64,000 nucleotides of DNA from Mesocentrotus franciscanus (lineage: Eukaryota > Echinodermata > Echinoidea > Camarodonta > Strongylocentrotidae). A program made the position numbers and the translations under genes. Positions 34,699-46,764 of this stretch are shown here, piece after piece. The stretch covers positions 17,271,980-17,335,979 of the forward strand of contig CP137685.1 in assembly GCA_037976565.1 (NCBI GenBank), given 5' to 3'. Numbering within the stretch: the first letter of the stretch is position 1; every line of letters begins with the position of its first letter. Below the pieces are notes generated by a model. It saw nothing but the letters and a program-made list of their open reading frames with translations. It was not told where the DNA came from and made no database searches.

Positions 34699-36560
34699 AT
34701 CGTATTCACATCGGAAACTGAATGACCTTTCACCGTCAAACCTTCACAGACTTCCAATTTCTCTCTGTAGTTTTAAAACCGTGTCCAACTATGATATGAC
34801 TGCAATTCATTACCCACTGTTTAAAATGACTGATTTTGAATACACCATTTGGATACACCAACATTCTCGGAAAGTCAAGAAAAAGTATAAACACAACACT
34901 TATACCTATGCCACTACGAGACCGACAATAGACCGACGACAGAGCAAGAGGAGGGTGTACATTTTGACTTTTTCATGCAGGACCACTGGACCCCGAACGC
35001 ACTCCCTGTGTGGATTAGTCGTGTGGCTGTGGACGTGCGGGTAGGGACACCCTCCCCTCAAATGCTTAATGCTACCTTTAACTCGTTTTAATGAACCAAG
35101 TGTTTCCTTAACCAATGATTAAATTGACGCAATGCAACTTACTCTGCCGAGTGCCGACGTCTGACCCTTTAGTTAAGGACCATTGTGGACGAGGGACTAT
35201 ATATGGTTTCAGTTCGACTGCCCCTCACTCTATCTAGATCAACCGACTTTCTGACCAGATATTATCTAGTCGTGAGACCAAAGAAGTGACCGGTCTTTTG
35301 GAAGAAAAAGGCAAACCCTCAAATCTGTTGACTCATTACCATACTGCCGCTGACAGTGACTTAGATAAGACTATTTTCCAGAGCAATATGGACTTGAAAC
35401 ATCCACCCCCTTTCCTTTTGTCCAGCACTTGGTTATGTAGGTCTACATGAATCATTTAGGTTGAAACAAACATCATGCAATCCTTCATTTCCTTCTGTCC
35501 ACTCCCCACTCTCGACTGAGATCATGACAGACTACAACATAAGGTCCTAACGATCATCTTGGCCGCCCTACAATTGAATAAGACAACTGAGACCGACAGC
35601 ATTATCACATGACTTTAAAAGCTAGTTCAAATGTGATGCGGTAAACCGCCGAGAAAAAAAGGGTTTTTTTTTAAAGTGTAAATGAATGAACAACAAATGT
35701 CCAACACGATTTACTAAGCTCTGTGTTATATCATAAACGTGAGCGTTTACACTTTTCGTCATTAAAACAAAAAACCGCACTTTACAGCTACATATTTGAA
35801 CAAGCTTAAAGCAATTGGTATTACTGACAAATTACACTTCCGACAAGACAAATCGTGCATCTGTTTTGAACTATTTAATCCAAAATTATGCTAATGGGAT
35901 TATAAAAGCTACCTGATCATGCTGATAGGTAATATTGTATTTTTTTATATTTCCGTTGATAGAATATTGATATTTTCCTTCCTAAAACAGGGTTTGTTTT
36001 GTAAAATATAATTTCTTCATCGCATCTGAACAAATGATATCGAACATAAATCATAATATATATTAAAAAACAAAACATAATATATATTAAAAAACAAAAC
36101 ATAAATATTCAAAATCAAGAAGAATAAGAATTATTATACAAAAGGCCGAAGATACAGTACAATGCCTTAAATCTACATATAAGGTATAATGTGATTTTAA
36201 AGTGATGAGTATTGAAATTATGTCGAACTAATCTTTTGATTATCTTGTCGATTCATGATAACAGTTACATAAATAACTAGTTAACAAAATAATAGGAATT
36301 GGTCATAGGGTACAATTTAGAAGTTAGTTAGTTAGAAGATCCTTCCACACCAGATGTCATGTACGATTGCGATGTTGGAAGATATTGACACTTCAACTTG
36401 AAAAGGTGTTTTTACACCGCTTGTAAAGAACGTGTAGCGAACACGTGGATAGACGTGTCTGTCTCTAAAGGCGACATTGATCATGTCAATACAAGGTAGT
36501 CCCTTTAGAAACGATTTCTTTTTCTTCAAATGTATCATTTTATATATTTGTGGTTCAAAT
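34696..36560. other. Non-coding region with a small tandem duplication
   Basis: No gene is recognised. At about 36,054-36,105 a ~25-bp unit (ataatatatattaaaaaaca) is present twice or slightly more. The 87-codon plus-strand ORF at 34,781 and other short ORFs show no domain. Confidence 0.4.
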
Positions 36561-36574
36561 ACTCACTCTGTCAG

Positions 36575-36950
36575 TCAGACACAACTTGGGAAAACCGAGA
36601 AAAGGCAAATTCTAGGAAAACAGGAAATAACCCACAATGAATATAGAGCTCTCATCCTCCAATCCAATTTAATTTTTTTGTTAATTTTTTAAATATTTAT
36701 TTTTGAAAATAACAATGCTGTGGATACATTTCTTTCAAATGTTTGCCTTTTAATATGTACTTTATTACACTAATCGTTAAAAGGATTCTGAAGATAATTG
36801 AGCAACAGCATTACTTTTCAATAATTTGTACACTCTGCCTTGCAATGAACGATGACTAATTTACTCCGCGTTATTCCCCGTTTTCGAAGAATTTGCCTGT
36901 TCTTGGTTCTCCGAAGTTGTCCGTGTATTAAGTTTTGAATCTTATAGTTA
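36575..36950. repeat. Foldback copy of the dispersed repeat seen at 4,980-5,230
   Basis: The left arm (about 36,575-36,650: cacaacttgg, aaccgag, aggcaaattct, gaaataacccac) is the complement of about 36,845-36,925 (cgcgttattcc, agaatttgcct, ggttctccgaagttgtccg). The second part shares its word order with 4,980-5,230. This suggests a repeat family that occurs both singly and as a head-to-head pair. Confidence 0.5.
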
Positions 36951-37718
36951 TCGTGTGGTTGTATAAAAAATGCTCTAATCGAACCTGTCAAGGAGGATTC
37001 TTTAACTTTCAAGTTTCATGTTATGCAACAAGCCAAACTTCAGCTGTTTTTCTTACCAATCATTATAATAGGTTTGTTATTTTTGAACAGTTACCTTCAC
37101 GTAGTACAATAAGTATAACTTTTGAATAAATTGATGTGGACATACATTGTATTACTAATGGCGTCATAATTACGCCAGTTTGCTTTTTTATGAACTACTA
37201 CAATGTATGAAAGATGAGACGGAAATGGTAAATTAATATTTTGTTCTTCTATGTGTTCATTTTCGAATTTGTTCAAAATATTATTTTCAACTAGAGATTT
37301 TAAGGTAAATATTCATCGCAATTTAAGCTAATTGTATAATTTACATTTTATATATCTAAGTTATCTTCACATTGTTTCATGAATTCTATTATTCAGGTAA
37401 TAAAAACACTCGTTATCTCTCACTGAAAATCTAATTACTTTGTGCGTATTATTAAACGTGTTTGAATTGGAACGCGTCAACAAAGAATTATTAACGATAT
37501 ATAAGATAATAGGCCTTTTGAAAACAAAACAAAACAAAATGAGCCTTAATTAAAGTGCCGTTGCAATATGTAAATAAAGAAAATTGACTGGGGAGAAGGA
37601 ACATGTCCATTACTGTGTATAAGTTGTAGGGCACAAATATTGATTAAAGGTCAACATAAATAAATTGACAGGGAAGATAAAATGGGTGAGAGGTTTCTCG
37701 ATACCAGAGAGCATAATT
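36951..37718. other. Non-coding region, nothing recognised
   Basis: AT-rich sequence up to the GA tract. No ORF, tRNA or transposon end could be supported. Confidence 0.4.
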
Positions 37719-38083
37719 GAGAGAGAGAGAGAGAGAGAGAGGGGGGTGAGGGAGGGAGTTAACAGAGAAAGAAAGAGATTGAAAGAGAGAGAGAGAGGGA
37801 GAGAGAGAGAGGGAGAGAGAGAGAGAAGGGGAGTGGGAGTGGGAGAGAAAGAGAAAGAGCTTGAGGTAGTTAAAGAGAGAGAGAGAGAGGGGGAGATAGA
37901 AAGAGAAAGAGCTAGATGTAGTTAGAGACAGAAGAAGAGATACATATAGTTAGAGAGAGAGAGAGAGGGGGAGGGAGAGAGATAGACGGAGAAAGAGCTA
38001 GAGGTAGGTAGAGACAGAGAAAGAGAAAGAGAGAGAGAGAGAGAACGAGAAAGAGCTAGAGGTAGTCAGAAAGAGAGAGAAGC
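37719..38083. repeat. Long GA-rich polypurine tract
   Basis: About 365 bases almost entirely of purines on the plus strand, with many (GA)n runs and a recurring agagctagaggtag-type word spaced every ~60-90 bases (about 37,857, 37,909, 37,997, 38,052). The Glu/Arg-rich ORF over it is an artefact. The mirror-like purine composition could allow triplex (H-DNA) formation. Confidence 0.88.
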
Positions 38084-38119
38084 CAGATGACTTTATACAA
38101 TTTCAATATCATTTCTTGT

Positions 38120-39420
38120 CAGCGATTTTAGAAGAAGCTATTGTTTCACTGAATGTATTGGCTTGATCTTGTCGAAAATGCTTTGAGCTCTGGAAATATT
38201 ACAATGTGATTCATATTTTCCCTGGTTATATCAAACAAACGAGGAATGGGGATGTGGAAAGGCAACGTATCCGACACATACCTTTGCTTGTTGGAAGGAC
38301 CCCGTCTTCCTTGTGTTAGAATTGTTAATATGCTCTGTTAAATTGCTTATGTCATTATGTATTTACACATTTATTACTTGAGTATTTTGTTGAAATAAAA
38401 AAAAGAAATAGAGGGAAAAAATGTTACTTTGAAGAAAGAAAAAAGGCGTGAAAGAGGAAGGTTGCGACCTCCTTACACATCCTCTCCTGACTCAATTACG
38501 TTGTGTCATGTGACATCAGAGCCATTCAATTTCTGGTCTCACGATACCTCAAATTGGATCTCTCTTTATGCTATTACGACGCTTGTCACTACTCTTAATG
38601 ATTATAGAAAGGATAGAAAGAAAAAGAAGCAACTACAGAACAACAACATCTCGACACAGGTAATTTTCAAAATATGATTAAAAATATTCAATTGTCTTAG
38701 CCTGCCATTCATTGTCTACCGTGGCATTAATTTTAAATAATTCATTGAAAGCATGTTCTGGAAACCGAATAGTCAGATAGTGTCTCTTTTCAGCGACAGC
38801 AAAAAACCATTGTTTTCGATATCGCCAGGAAAGGAAAATTAGGAAGGACAGACTCTCATTCACATTAAATTAGCTTGATGAAAATGCACTCTAGACTTTC
38901 TCATTAGTCTTTATTAATGTTTACATCACAGAAACATTTTAATTAAGTTATGAGCGCCGTGAGTATATCGGGCGTGAAAGAACAATCACAGAATAGTAAA
39001 AATAATATAAATGGAATTACTCCATGGGTTGAAAAGGAAATCATTACATGAAGAAAGAGAAGATATAAGCTTGAAAGGGAGAGAGAGAGAGAGAGAGAGA
39101 AAGAAAGAGAGAGGGAGAGAGAAAGAAGAGAGAGAGACATAGAGTCAGAGAAAGAGACAGAGGGGAGATATAAAAAAGGAAGGAACAACAGCGGCAGTGA
39201 TGCCAAAAAGAAGCTATTGTTTTCAATGTCGTCTAATTTGCAAAGACCCAATCTCACTCACAAAAAATTGGTTTGATGAAAATGATTTGCAATCTAGAAA
39301 TATCGCAATGTGATTAAGTAATTTTATCTCATTTATACAGTTTTCACATCAGTCATAGAAACATAATAATGACATTATTATCGCGCCGTGTGTTGAAAAG
39401 GGGTAAGAAAATGGTCACAG
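38120..39420. repeat. Degenerate ~425-bp repeat units linked to GA tracts
   Basis: A block beginning near gaagctattgttt, then cttgatgaaaatg, ctctagaaa-type and atgtgattaa words, and later tcacatcag...gaaacat...gcgccgtg, occurs at about 38,795-39,010 and 39,212-39,415. A partial older copy is at about 38,130-38,215. GA tracts at 37,719-38,083 and 39,078-39,140 sit before copies 1 and 3, so the unit probably includes a GA tract. Confidence 0.5.
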
Positions 39421-40480
39421 ATGAGAATGAATGAATACCCATGAAATTATTGCCTCGGAATATGATTTTGGAAATTCCACCATCCTTATCAAAGCTTTCT
39501 TAGAAGGAAGGTTGTTTAAAGGAAACTTCCTACGAGCATGATTTCAATATTTTCAGGAAATAAACACACTTCCTGCTGGAATATATATATCTCTAGCAGT
39601 AACATGAATAATTTCCCCCATTTTTTTCGCTTCCTGCGGTAGTGACATGTATGAAAAGCTAAATAGTATAATGTATGACGAGTGTGCTGAGCATCGTTTC
39701 ACGAATCCGTCATAAGAGCAAGTTCACCGATAGGCCTATATTTCACCGGTTTGTTGGCGAACATGCAATTATGACAGTTTCGTGAAACGCTGCGCTGGTC
39801 GACCAAATTGGACAACCAAATAAGGTATTTTATTTCAGAAGGAATGCTTAGATGGATAGACTATCTTGGTAAATATATTATACCAACATAAATGAGCTTA
39901 CTGACTGGGCATAAGGTCTGACCCATTGATAAAAAATAATGATAATGATAATTATAAACAATTATACATGAAATAGATTTATCGGACACCTATTTCTATG
40001 AAACCACTTGCAGACAAGTACCCCCAAAATAGGAAAAATGCTCCAGAGTAATCGCCTCGGCCCTAGTTTGTGCTACCCAGGGGACACTCGTCCACGGCTA
40101 AATCATCCATTGCCGAAACCTCTGTAATGTAAAATGGTTTCTTAAAAGCCTGTTGTAGTCTACTTTCAAGCTAAGGCTACAAAACAAGGATAACATCTAC
40201 CTAAAAAATTCCACCGTTCCTTTTAGGAAAATGCTGGACTTGTTCGACGCGACTTTACAGATATTCTATAAAACATCAAAAAAAGAAAATAAGCCTTCAC
40301 ATTAATTTCAACCCGTAATCAAGCGTGCGACCACATTTATGCACTCACTTAACGTGTTGGGGGCTTAGAGGAGGGCAACATTTATACCCCTTAACCAGCC
40401 AAGGAACTGCGGATATCAGAACGAGCTGCGGCGTGCCGCCAATAATCTACGATCAATGGGTTCTGTCTTCAATCGCCAAA
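39421..40480. other. Non-coding region, nothing recognised
   Basis: AT-rich DNA. The ORF beginning at 40,325 runs into the tandem repeat that follows and shows no domain. No RNA gene was found. Confidence 0.4.
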
Positions 40481-42150
40481 GAGCGCCACCTCACACTTAT
40501 TTCGCGCTTTAACCTATGGGAGCTTTGGGAATCGGGATTTTTGTCGAAGGTCAAAAGCACCCATATTCCTGAAAATGTATGCGAGATCACCTCATCTTTT
40601 CGAATTTATGTTTTGGTAGTCCATGTCTTCAAATTTCATATAAGTCACATTCTACACAATTTCAATGACACGCTAATGGAATTATGAGCATTATCAAGGT
40701 TCATTGATCTTAAAAACTACCTTTATTGTCATTATTGCAAAAGTGAAACTGTGATTGGACAAGGTTATCAAAATGCTTGGAAACATTCGAAGTAATGATT
40801 TTTATCAATTAAAAAAACGCTTAAATACAGCCTCGGCATAGCACCTGAAAAGCTATCCGATCGCTGCTGAGATGTGTGACGTCACATGTTGAACATGATT
40901 AAATAGCACAAGCAGACGATGTCCCCATGACATCTCACACAATTTCAGTGCCTATTTTGTCATCTTTTCTTCATTTCTTTGATGGTTCATTAACCCCTTT
41001 CCTGTATATTTACAAACAAGCGAATTTAGTTATGAGAATCGGTTTCATATCCCTTTTTAAATGGTGTAAAATTCCATAAATTGTATATACACTAAACTCA
41101 TTATAATTTGAGAAATAATAGTATTGCAATAATGTTCATTCTTTACGGAATGTCGTTTGCTTGGGCAGGATTGGTTCATATTGTGACGGCATTAAAACAT
41201 CGTTTGTTTCTGACGAATCCCTCGCATATCCCAGATGCTATGGAGGTAGTTTTATTTGTATTTTTATAAATCACCCGAAATGAAGTTGACCTAAAACTTG
41301 TACGATGGCCATCTGTTAGCTTACCAGTTTCTAGTGATACATTATTTGCTATATTTGTGATTTTCGTTGAACAGACACTTTAACCTATTTAGAGGCTTGT
41401 CAAGTGTTTGGGAAGGCAAACAGGAGGCATAGTCCTGCAAATATATGAAGGGTCTCCTCAATTCCTGAGCCTTTCTAATGTTTGTCAAGTCTCTGAAATT
41501 TCATATAATTCCTTTTTCAATCATTTCAAAAAGATTCCAGGGGGAGGATAATCATTCTTAAAAGACTTGTCTTTGCGCGTTAACCTATTGAAGCTTTCGA
41601 AGGTCAAAAGCACTCATTTTCCTGCAGATATATGCGCATTCTTCTCACCTTTTGACGACTCTCTTATGTTTTTACATTTCTTGAAATTTCATTTGATGAA
41701 TACGCAATTTCAAAGTCATACTAAATAAGTACCTGTCTATTTGTTTACACTAGCTGACGACTTGGTTGACAAGTTGGATATCACAATGAACACGGTCTGC
41801 AAAGTAAGGGATAACACATAAATGTGTAAGTCCAATATCCTCTACATACTAGTGGAATTATAACCATTATCAAGAACCTTGTTTTCCCGTTTTAACCTTT
41901 ATAATGCTGAGTTGTCTCTTTCCACGAAATTTGCAGGCGCAGTTTCGTTAAAAAAAGCGAATCGCCTTGTCAAGTAGCTTGGAAGGCAAAAAGGAGGCAT
42001 AGTCCTGCGAAGATATAAGGGGTCTCCTCTTTTTAATTCTATTTCACACGATGTATACGTATACGCACTTGTAAAGTCATACTAGGGTAGTAAGAATCAT
42101 TCTCAAGAATCTTGTTTACCAGTGTTAACCTATGGGGAGGGTAACGTTTT
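40481..42150. repeat. Degenerate tandem/interspersed array with two unit types
   Basis: One unit, with words ttaacctat, agcttt, gaaggtcaaaagcac, cattttcctg and tatgcg, occurs at about 40,510-40,600 and 41,578-41,640. A second unit, gccttgtcaag, ttgggaaggcaaa, aggaggcatagtcctgc and aagggtctcctc, occurs at about 41,394-41,462 and 41,967-42,030. Shared follow-ons include gaattat...cattatcaag and caagaatcttgttt. The array looks old and irregular. There is a CRE-like palindrome gtgacgtcac at about 40,878-40,887. Confidence 0.55.
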
Positions 42151-43000
42151 GAGCCCTTCTTAATATACACCATAATCTGCGTAGAGCGAGGGTATAATGG
42201 AAGCAATTTCACTGAAGCTTCTTATACAAAATTGTCTTTTCTTGTTGTGTCACGGTAATGAGCAATAGTCCTGTATTAAATTCCAAGACAGCAGAGCAGA
42301 GTCTACTTTTACAGTTGCAGCAACCATCAGCCTCAAGGAGGGTCGGGGTTCAGAAGTCTCTATTAGCATCTCAGTTGACTGAGCCTTTGTGATCATTGTT
42401 TGTGGACATGTTATCCGACGAACGCTTAGAACCTCACCTGCTAGGCATGTGGGAAACTCTCCTGAGTATGTAAACGAAGTGATGGGCACTCAACATCCTT
42501 CTAATACGATACAGTCGTTGCATCGCCTCGAACGGCTATGATTCCTAAGTGGAAGTTGAAGTTTCAGACTATTTTCATCAAACGCTTTACTATGGAAATA
42601 TTGATCGTTATGTTAAAGTTTAACATACAACAACATTATTGAAAACTCGCGAATGTAATTCTGAGTCTACTTTTTCCTCGGTAAGGCAGTATGTATTCAT
42701 GTATATCGCATATACATGTTAAGTTGTCACTACTTGACGTGATATATTATTACGCTATACTTTTCTGTGTCATTTTATTTCAGTTGCCATAGACTTTACT
42801 TACCATGTTTAGGTATCATTGAGGCTAATTTATGGTTTTAAAAAAAAATCACCTTTGCCAGCAGTCCTGAAAGGCAACGTGTGATATTGCTGCCGCCATA
42901 GCCGTACAGTCATGTCTTCATGGGAAATATGGACAGAGATGGTATTCTGATTTTTGTTCATGTTGTCAAATACCGGGAAACAATGTTTCAATATTTATAT
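42151..43000. other. Non-coding region with an unexplained ORF
   Basis: A 79-codon minus-strand ORF (42,250-42,489) has a less biased composition than its surroundings but no recognisable motif or start context, and is not called a gene. The rest is AT-rich. Confidence 0.35.
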
Positions 43001-43140
43001 AATATTGGATGGCTTTGAGTGTGATACAAGAATATATTGCTGGAGCTATGACAATATTGGACGAGTCGAAGATGAGTCTAATATTGTCTTAGCGAGAGCA
43101 ATATATTCTTGTATCACACGAAAAAAGCCATGCAATATTA
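43001..43140. mobile_element. ~140-bp hairpin element with perfect 23-bp inner arms
   Basis: gtgtgatacaagaatatatt+gct (43,019-43,041) and its exact complement at 43,097-43,119 form the core. Pairing extends outward (aatattggatggc / gccatgcaatatt) and inward (acaatatt / aatattgt). There is no coding capacity. It fits a very short MITE or an RNA-forming hairpin. Confidence 0.7.
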
Positions 43141-43729
43141 TTTTTATTATCTAAATTAGTCTGACAAGCGAAATAACAAAATTTGACTAACCTTGGTAAA
43201 TATGGCTTTGTTTTCGTGTGATATCCATACGATATCGATATCGATAGTTGAAGTTCCCGGTAACTGAGCAATACGAAAACTATTATAATTATTATTATTT
43301 TATTTGGCATTTCGTATAATAAAACAGACAAACATAATATAAAGATCGAATATACATACATGTATAGTATCTCAGTTATGGGTGCATCAGGGTGGGCAGC
43401 CTGGGTATGGAAAGAGCCAACTAAATGACTATAGCCCGCAGGCCATCCTCCCCGAACCCACCCTGGTGCAACCAAAATTGATCACAATCTATAGTACAAT
43501 AAATGCAGGAACATAATTATAAGTAACAATGTACAACATGAATGAAAAAGGAGAATGGGTCACAGCTGTAAAGTAACGTAAATTGAACCAAAACTGAGAA
43601 GAAGAAAAAAAAAAAAAAAAAAAGTGGGAAAAAAATTCCGCATTTACTTTATATACTATTGGTCAGTCATCCGGTTACTGCCCTAAAGAAATTGAATACA
43701 CTGATTTATTGTACCACTTGGAAGTCTCA

Positions 43730-44220
43730 TATAGATAATAATTTAAAATATCATGCGGTGTCCCACAGGGATCTGTTCTTGGCTAACTCTTTTTCTCATT
43801 TATATTAATGATTTGCCAAACTCTACACATTTTTTCAACTTCAGGTTATTTGCTGGTGATTCAAGTTATTTGCTGATGATTTTTCCATACCTTTGAGAGT
43901 GGTCAGATAGATATTAATATGAATGAGGTGAATAAGGATTTGAATAAGGTCCAGCAGTGGTGTTATGCCAACAAGGTCACAATTAATCTAGGCAAATACA
44001 ATTACATTTGATAATAAAGGGCAAAAGGAGATCCGTCCAAATAAAGGGTGCTCTCGAAATATCTGTAACTAAATTACTTGAAGTAGATCTTTTGTAGGAC
44101 TACAAATTGATAAGCATCTTACATGGATTGAACATATACAAATGGTAAATCGAAATATTCGTTCAAAGGCAGAATTTCGTTCAGAATAAGGCATTATGTC
44201 CCACAGAACACTTTAGTGCT
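43730..44220 (+). mobile_element. CR1-like LINE, 5' part (RT domain), split by an insertion
   Basis: Broken frames read SCGVPQGSVLG, then (after a frameshift) LFLIYINDLPN, FRLFA-D, NKDLNKVQQWCYANKVTIN and LQIDKHLTWIEHI. These are reverse-transcriptase blocks and the following linker of CR1/Jockey-group LINEs. The duplicated stretch around 43,845-43,880 (tatttgctg(g/a)tgat twice) disrupts the FADD region. The frame stops abruptly at 44,220, where another LINE begins. The same protein resumes at 46,990. Confidence 0.75.
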
Positions 44221-44869
44221 ATTATCTCTCTACGTGCCATATCCTGAGACGTTGCCGACCATGAAGTGCCACAACTCTCTGTCCCATATTCTATGAAGTA
44301 ATTCATTCTCCCCACTATCAATTCCACTTTCAGAAATCCCACTCCTTAAGCTACTTATCCACAGAATTCTCCTTCTACCCCTACTCCTCCTCCCCTCGAT
44401 TATTTCAGTCAGTGCAAGATTTTCCAAGTCATTCTTCCGTATAACAAGACCCAAGAAACTCAGCTGTCGACCTCTTATATTATTCAGAAGCTTTCGTCTT
44501 GTTCCTGCCATCGCAAATACCTCATTATTAGAAACTCTTTCTGTCCATGAAATTTAATGATAATCCTCTCTTGTCACTGTCTCTGACGACAACATCCAAA
44601 AGTCGCTGCCGATCCTTCTCTGATTCTGCGATTAATATAGTATCATCTGCATACCGTATGTTTGTGATATTATGTCTTCCTACCTTCAAACCTCTTTCCT
44701 GTTCTAGGTTTCTAAGTATCAACTCACTGCAATAATTGAAGAGATCGGGAGACATGACACATCCTTGCCGAACCCCCTCCAAATCTTGATGTGGTCACTT
44801 AATTCTGTTTCCACTCTAACACATGCTGTTTGCTCCCAATACAGATTTCGCAATAACTTTACATCCTTT

Positions 44870-46764
44870 GGCCCGTATTCTGAAGTCAGGTTTAACTTTA
44901 AACCTAGGTTTAAGTCTAGTCTAAGCCTCGCCTAACTCTCAGATTTAAACCTAGGTTTAAAATTGCGTTTCTGAAGTCGGGTTTAACTTAAACCTAGGTT
45001 TAAGCCTGGTCTAACTTTGTAGAAATTGTACACATATTTAAACCTGGGGTACACCTAGTTTAAGTCTGGCTTAAGTCAGAGAAGAAGACACCATTACGAC
45101 GAATTATTGCAAATAATGAGACCGGAGAGACCTCTTGTGGAAAGAAAAAAACCCTTTCACATTTTGGCGACGATGAATTTTTGCATCGCTGTCGTTTTAC
45201 CAAATAAACAGCGATTTGCAGACCACCTACTTGCTAGCTAGACGACTCCAACACTGGAGAGACACACACACACATCGCGTGCGGATGAAAGTGCGCCTTG
45301 CGATTTTATGCCTTCGGCAAGTTTGAACATTAATTTGGATACTTTATTTGCTTATTGAATCTTTATGCCTACAATTTTCTAAATCTTAAAATTTTATATT
45401 TTGTATAAGTTTGTGTGATTTGTATAGTACGACAATCCTTGAAACTAAAAAGTTGCCAAAGTAAATCGACACGTATCACTTTGTTGCAGAGAAAACAAAT
45501 ATAGTAGCCCATACCATATAGTTTGACGTTATGTTCACGTAGTTTGAAGCTGTGAATGCAATGCACATTTTCGAATTGCGTCCCAACAATGTAAACAAAT
45601 GCGAGTTAAAATAAAATTGTAAGGTTGGATTTACAGTTAGGAGTAAATTCATGTAGAACTAAATTTATATTTATAAGGCAATCATGGATTAATTAAGAGC
45701 CAACGAGCGTATTAAACCGGAAATCTAGTAGAGTTTTGGGTAATTGTACAATTCCTGCCCAGAAAAATAAAATGATTGATTGAATTGATGTCAAAACATC
45801 CAGAACATCCAAAAATGCACTAGCCACTAGGCTAGATCTACATCTAAATAAAATTAAAATGACTACTAAAAGAGAAACTAAAAATGATCAAAAATACCTT
45901 CTTGATGCAGAATAACTAGTCCAAGGTCAACATTGAAGCTCATTTGGTCGAATTTTGGGCGTTTTGTAAGGACAATGCATTACGTTTTCTAACCGTGTGT
46001 AGGCCTACGGGTACGAACGAATGCGCGCACGATCGAATGATATGCGCGCACGGTGGCCGAGAAGGGGATCGCGATACCCGGCCGTACGTGTACACCACAG
46101 AACTGTGATGTACACACGTCGGTTCGAAAAAGGATCGCATTGTCCTAAAAAAACGCCTAAAATTCAACCAAATGAGCTTCAATGTTGACCTTGCAAGGTA
46201 TTTTTGATCATTTTTAGTTTCTCTTTTAGTCATTCTAATCTTATTTAGAGCATTTTTATAATGTTCTGGAAGTTTTGACTAATCTGGGCAGAAATTATAG
46301 AATTACCGAGTTTTGTATCGATTATTTATTTAATATTTTTAAAGGCCAATTATTCCACCTAGCCCTATAGACATCTAAGCCTAGATTCAGAATTTTTCAG
46401 CAGTTTTACAATAAATCAAAGGGTAAAACAAACAAAAGATCACGCCGTAACGTTCATCGGTTGCTTCGAAAGAGATTTTTTGTGTCAGATATTTTGAATT
46501 GAAATTATTAAATTTGCAGCACGAAATCCAGCTATAGCAGCTACCCTGGAAGATGGGTGAGCTGTACTGAGCATGTGCAGTAGAAGCAGACGACATCTCC
46601 ATGGTAGTTAAACCTTGACTTAATTAGACTAGACTTAAACCCGGGTTTAACTAAACCTGGCTTTCAGAAACTGAAATGATACTTAGACCTGAAGTCTGGC
46701 TTAGTTAAACCCGGGTTTAAAGTTAAACCTGGGTTTAACTAAACCTGACTTCAGAATACGGGCC
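44870..46764. mobile_element. 1.9-kb palindromic DNA element inserted in the RTE-like LINE
   Basis: Ends are ggcccgtattctgaagtcag (44,870) and its complement ctgacttcagaatacgggcc (ending 46,764). Flanks on both sides are ttt (44,867-44,869 and 46,765-46,767). Deleting the element with one ttt puts the LINE reading frame back in register, so a 3-bp target duplication is well supported. The subterminal regions carry repeated taaaccyrggttta palindromes (44,888-45,070 and 46,606-46,745). There is no transposase ORF. A 3-bp duplication with GG-starting ends is compatible with a PIF/Harbinger-type non-autonomous element, but this is an inference. Confidence 0.8.
45735..46312. repeat. Inner inverted repeat within the 1.9-kb element
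   Basis: A second pair of arms, about 45,735-45,985 and 46,130-46,312, mirrors through words such as agagaaactaaaaatgatca, cttgatgcagaat.../...ttgcaaggta, caacattgaagctcatttgg, cgaattttgggcg and gacaatgc. The GC-rich centre at about 46,000-46,110 carries two gcgcgcac blocks. The parts between inner and outer arms (about 45,090-45,735 and 46,312-46,600) do not mirror. This is either an element within the element or a foldback core. Confidence 0.65.

Noticed and set aside
42250..42489. 79-codon minus-strand ORF with unbiased composition
   Set aside because: No motif, no neighbouring exon signal and no sign of conservation that can be judged from the sequence alone.
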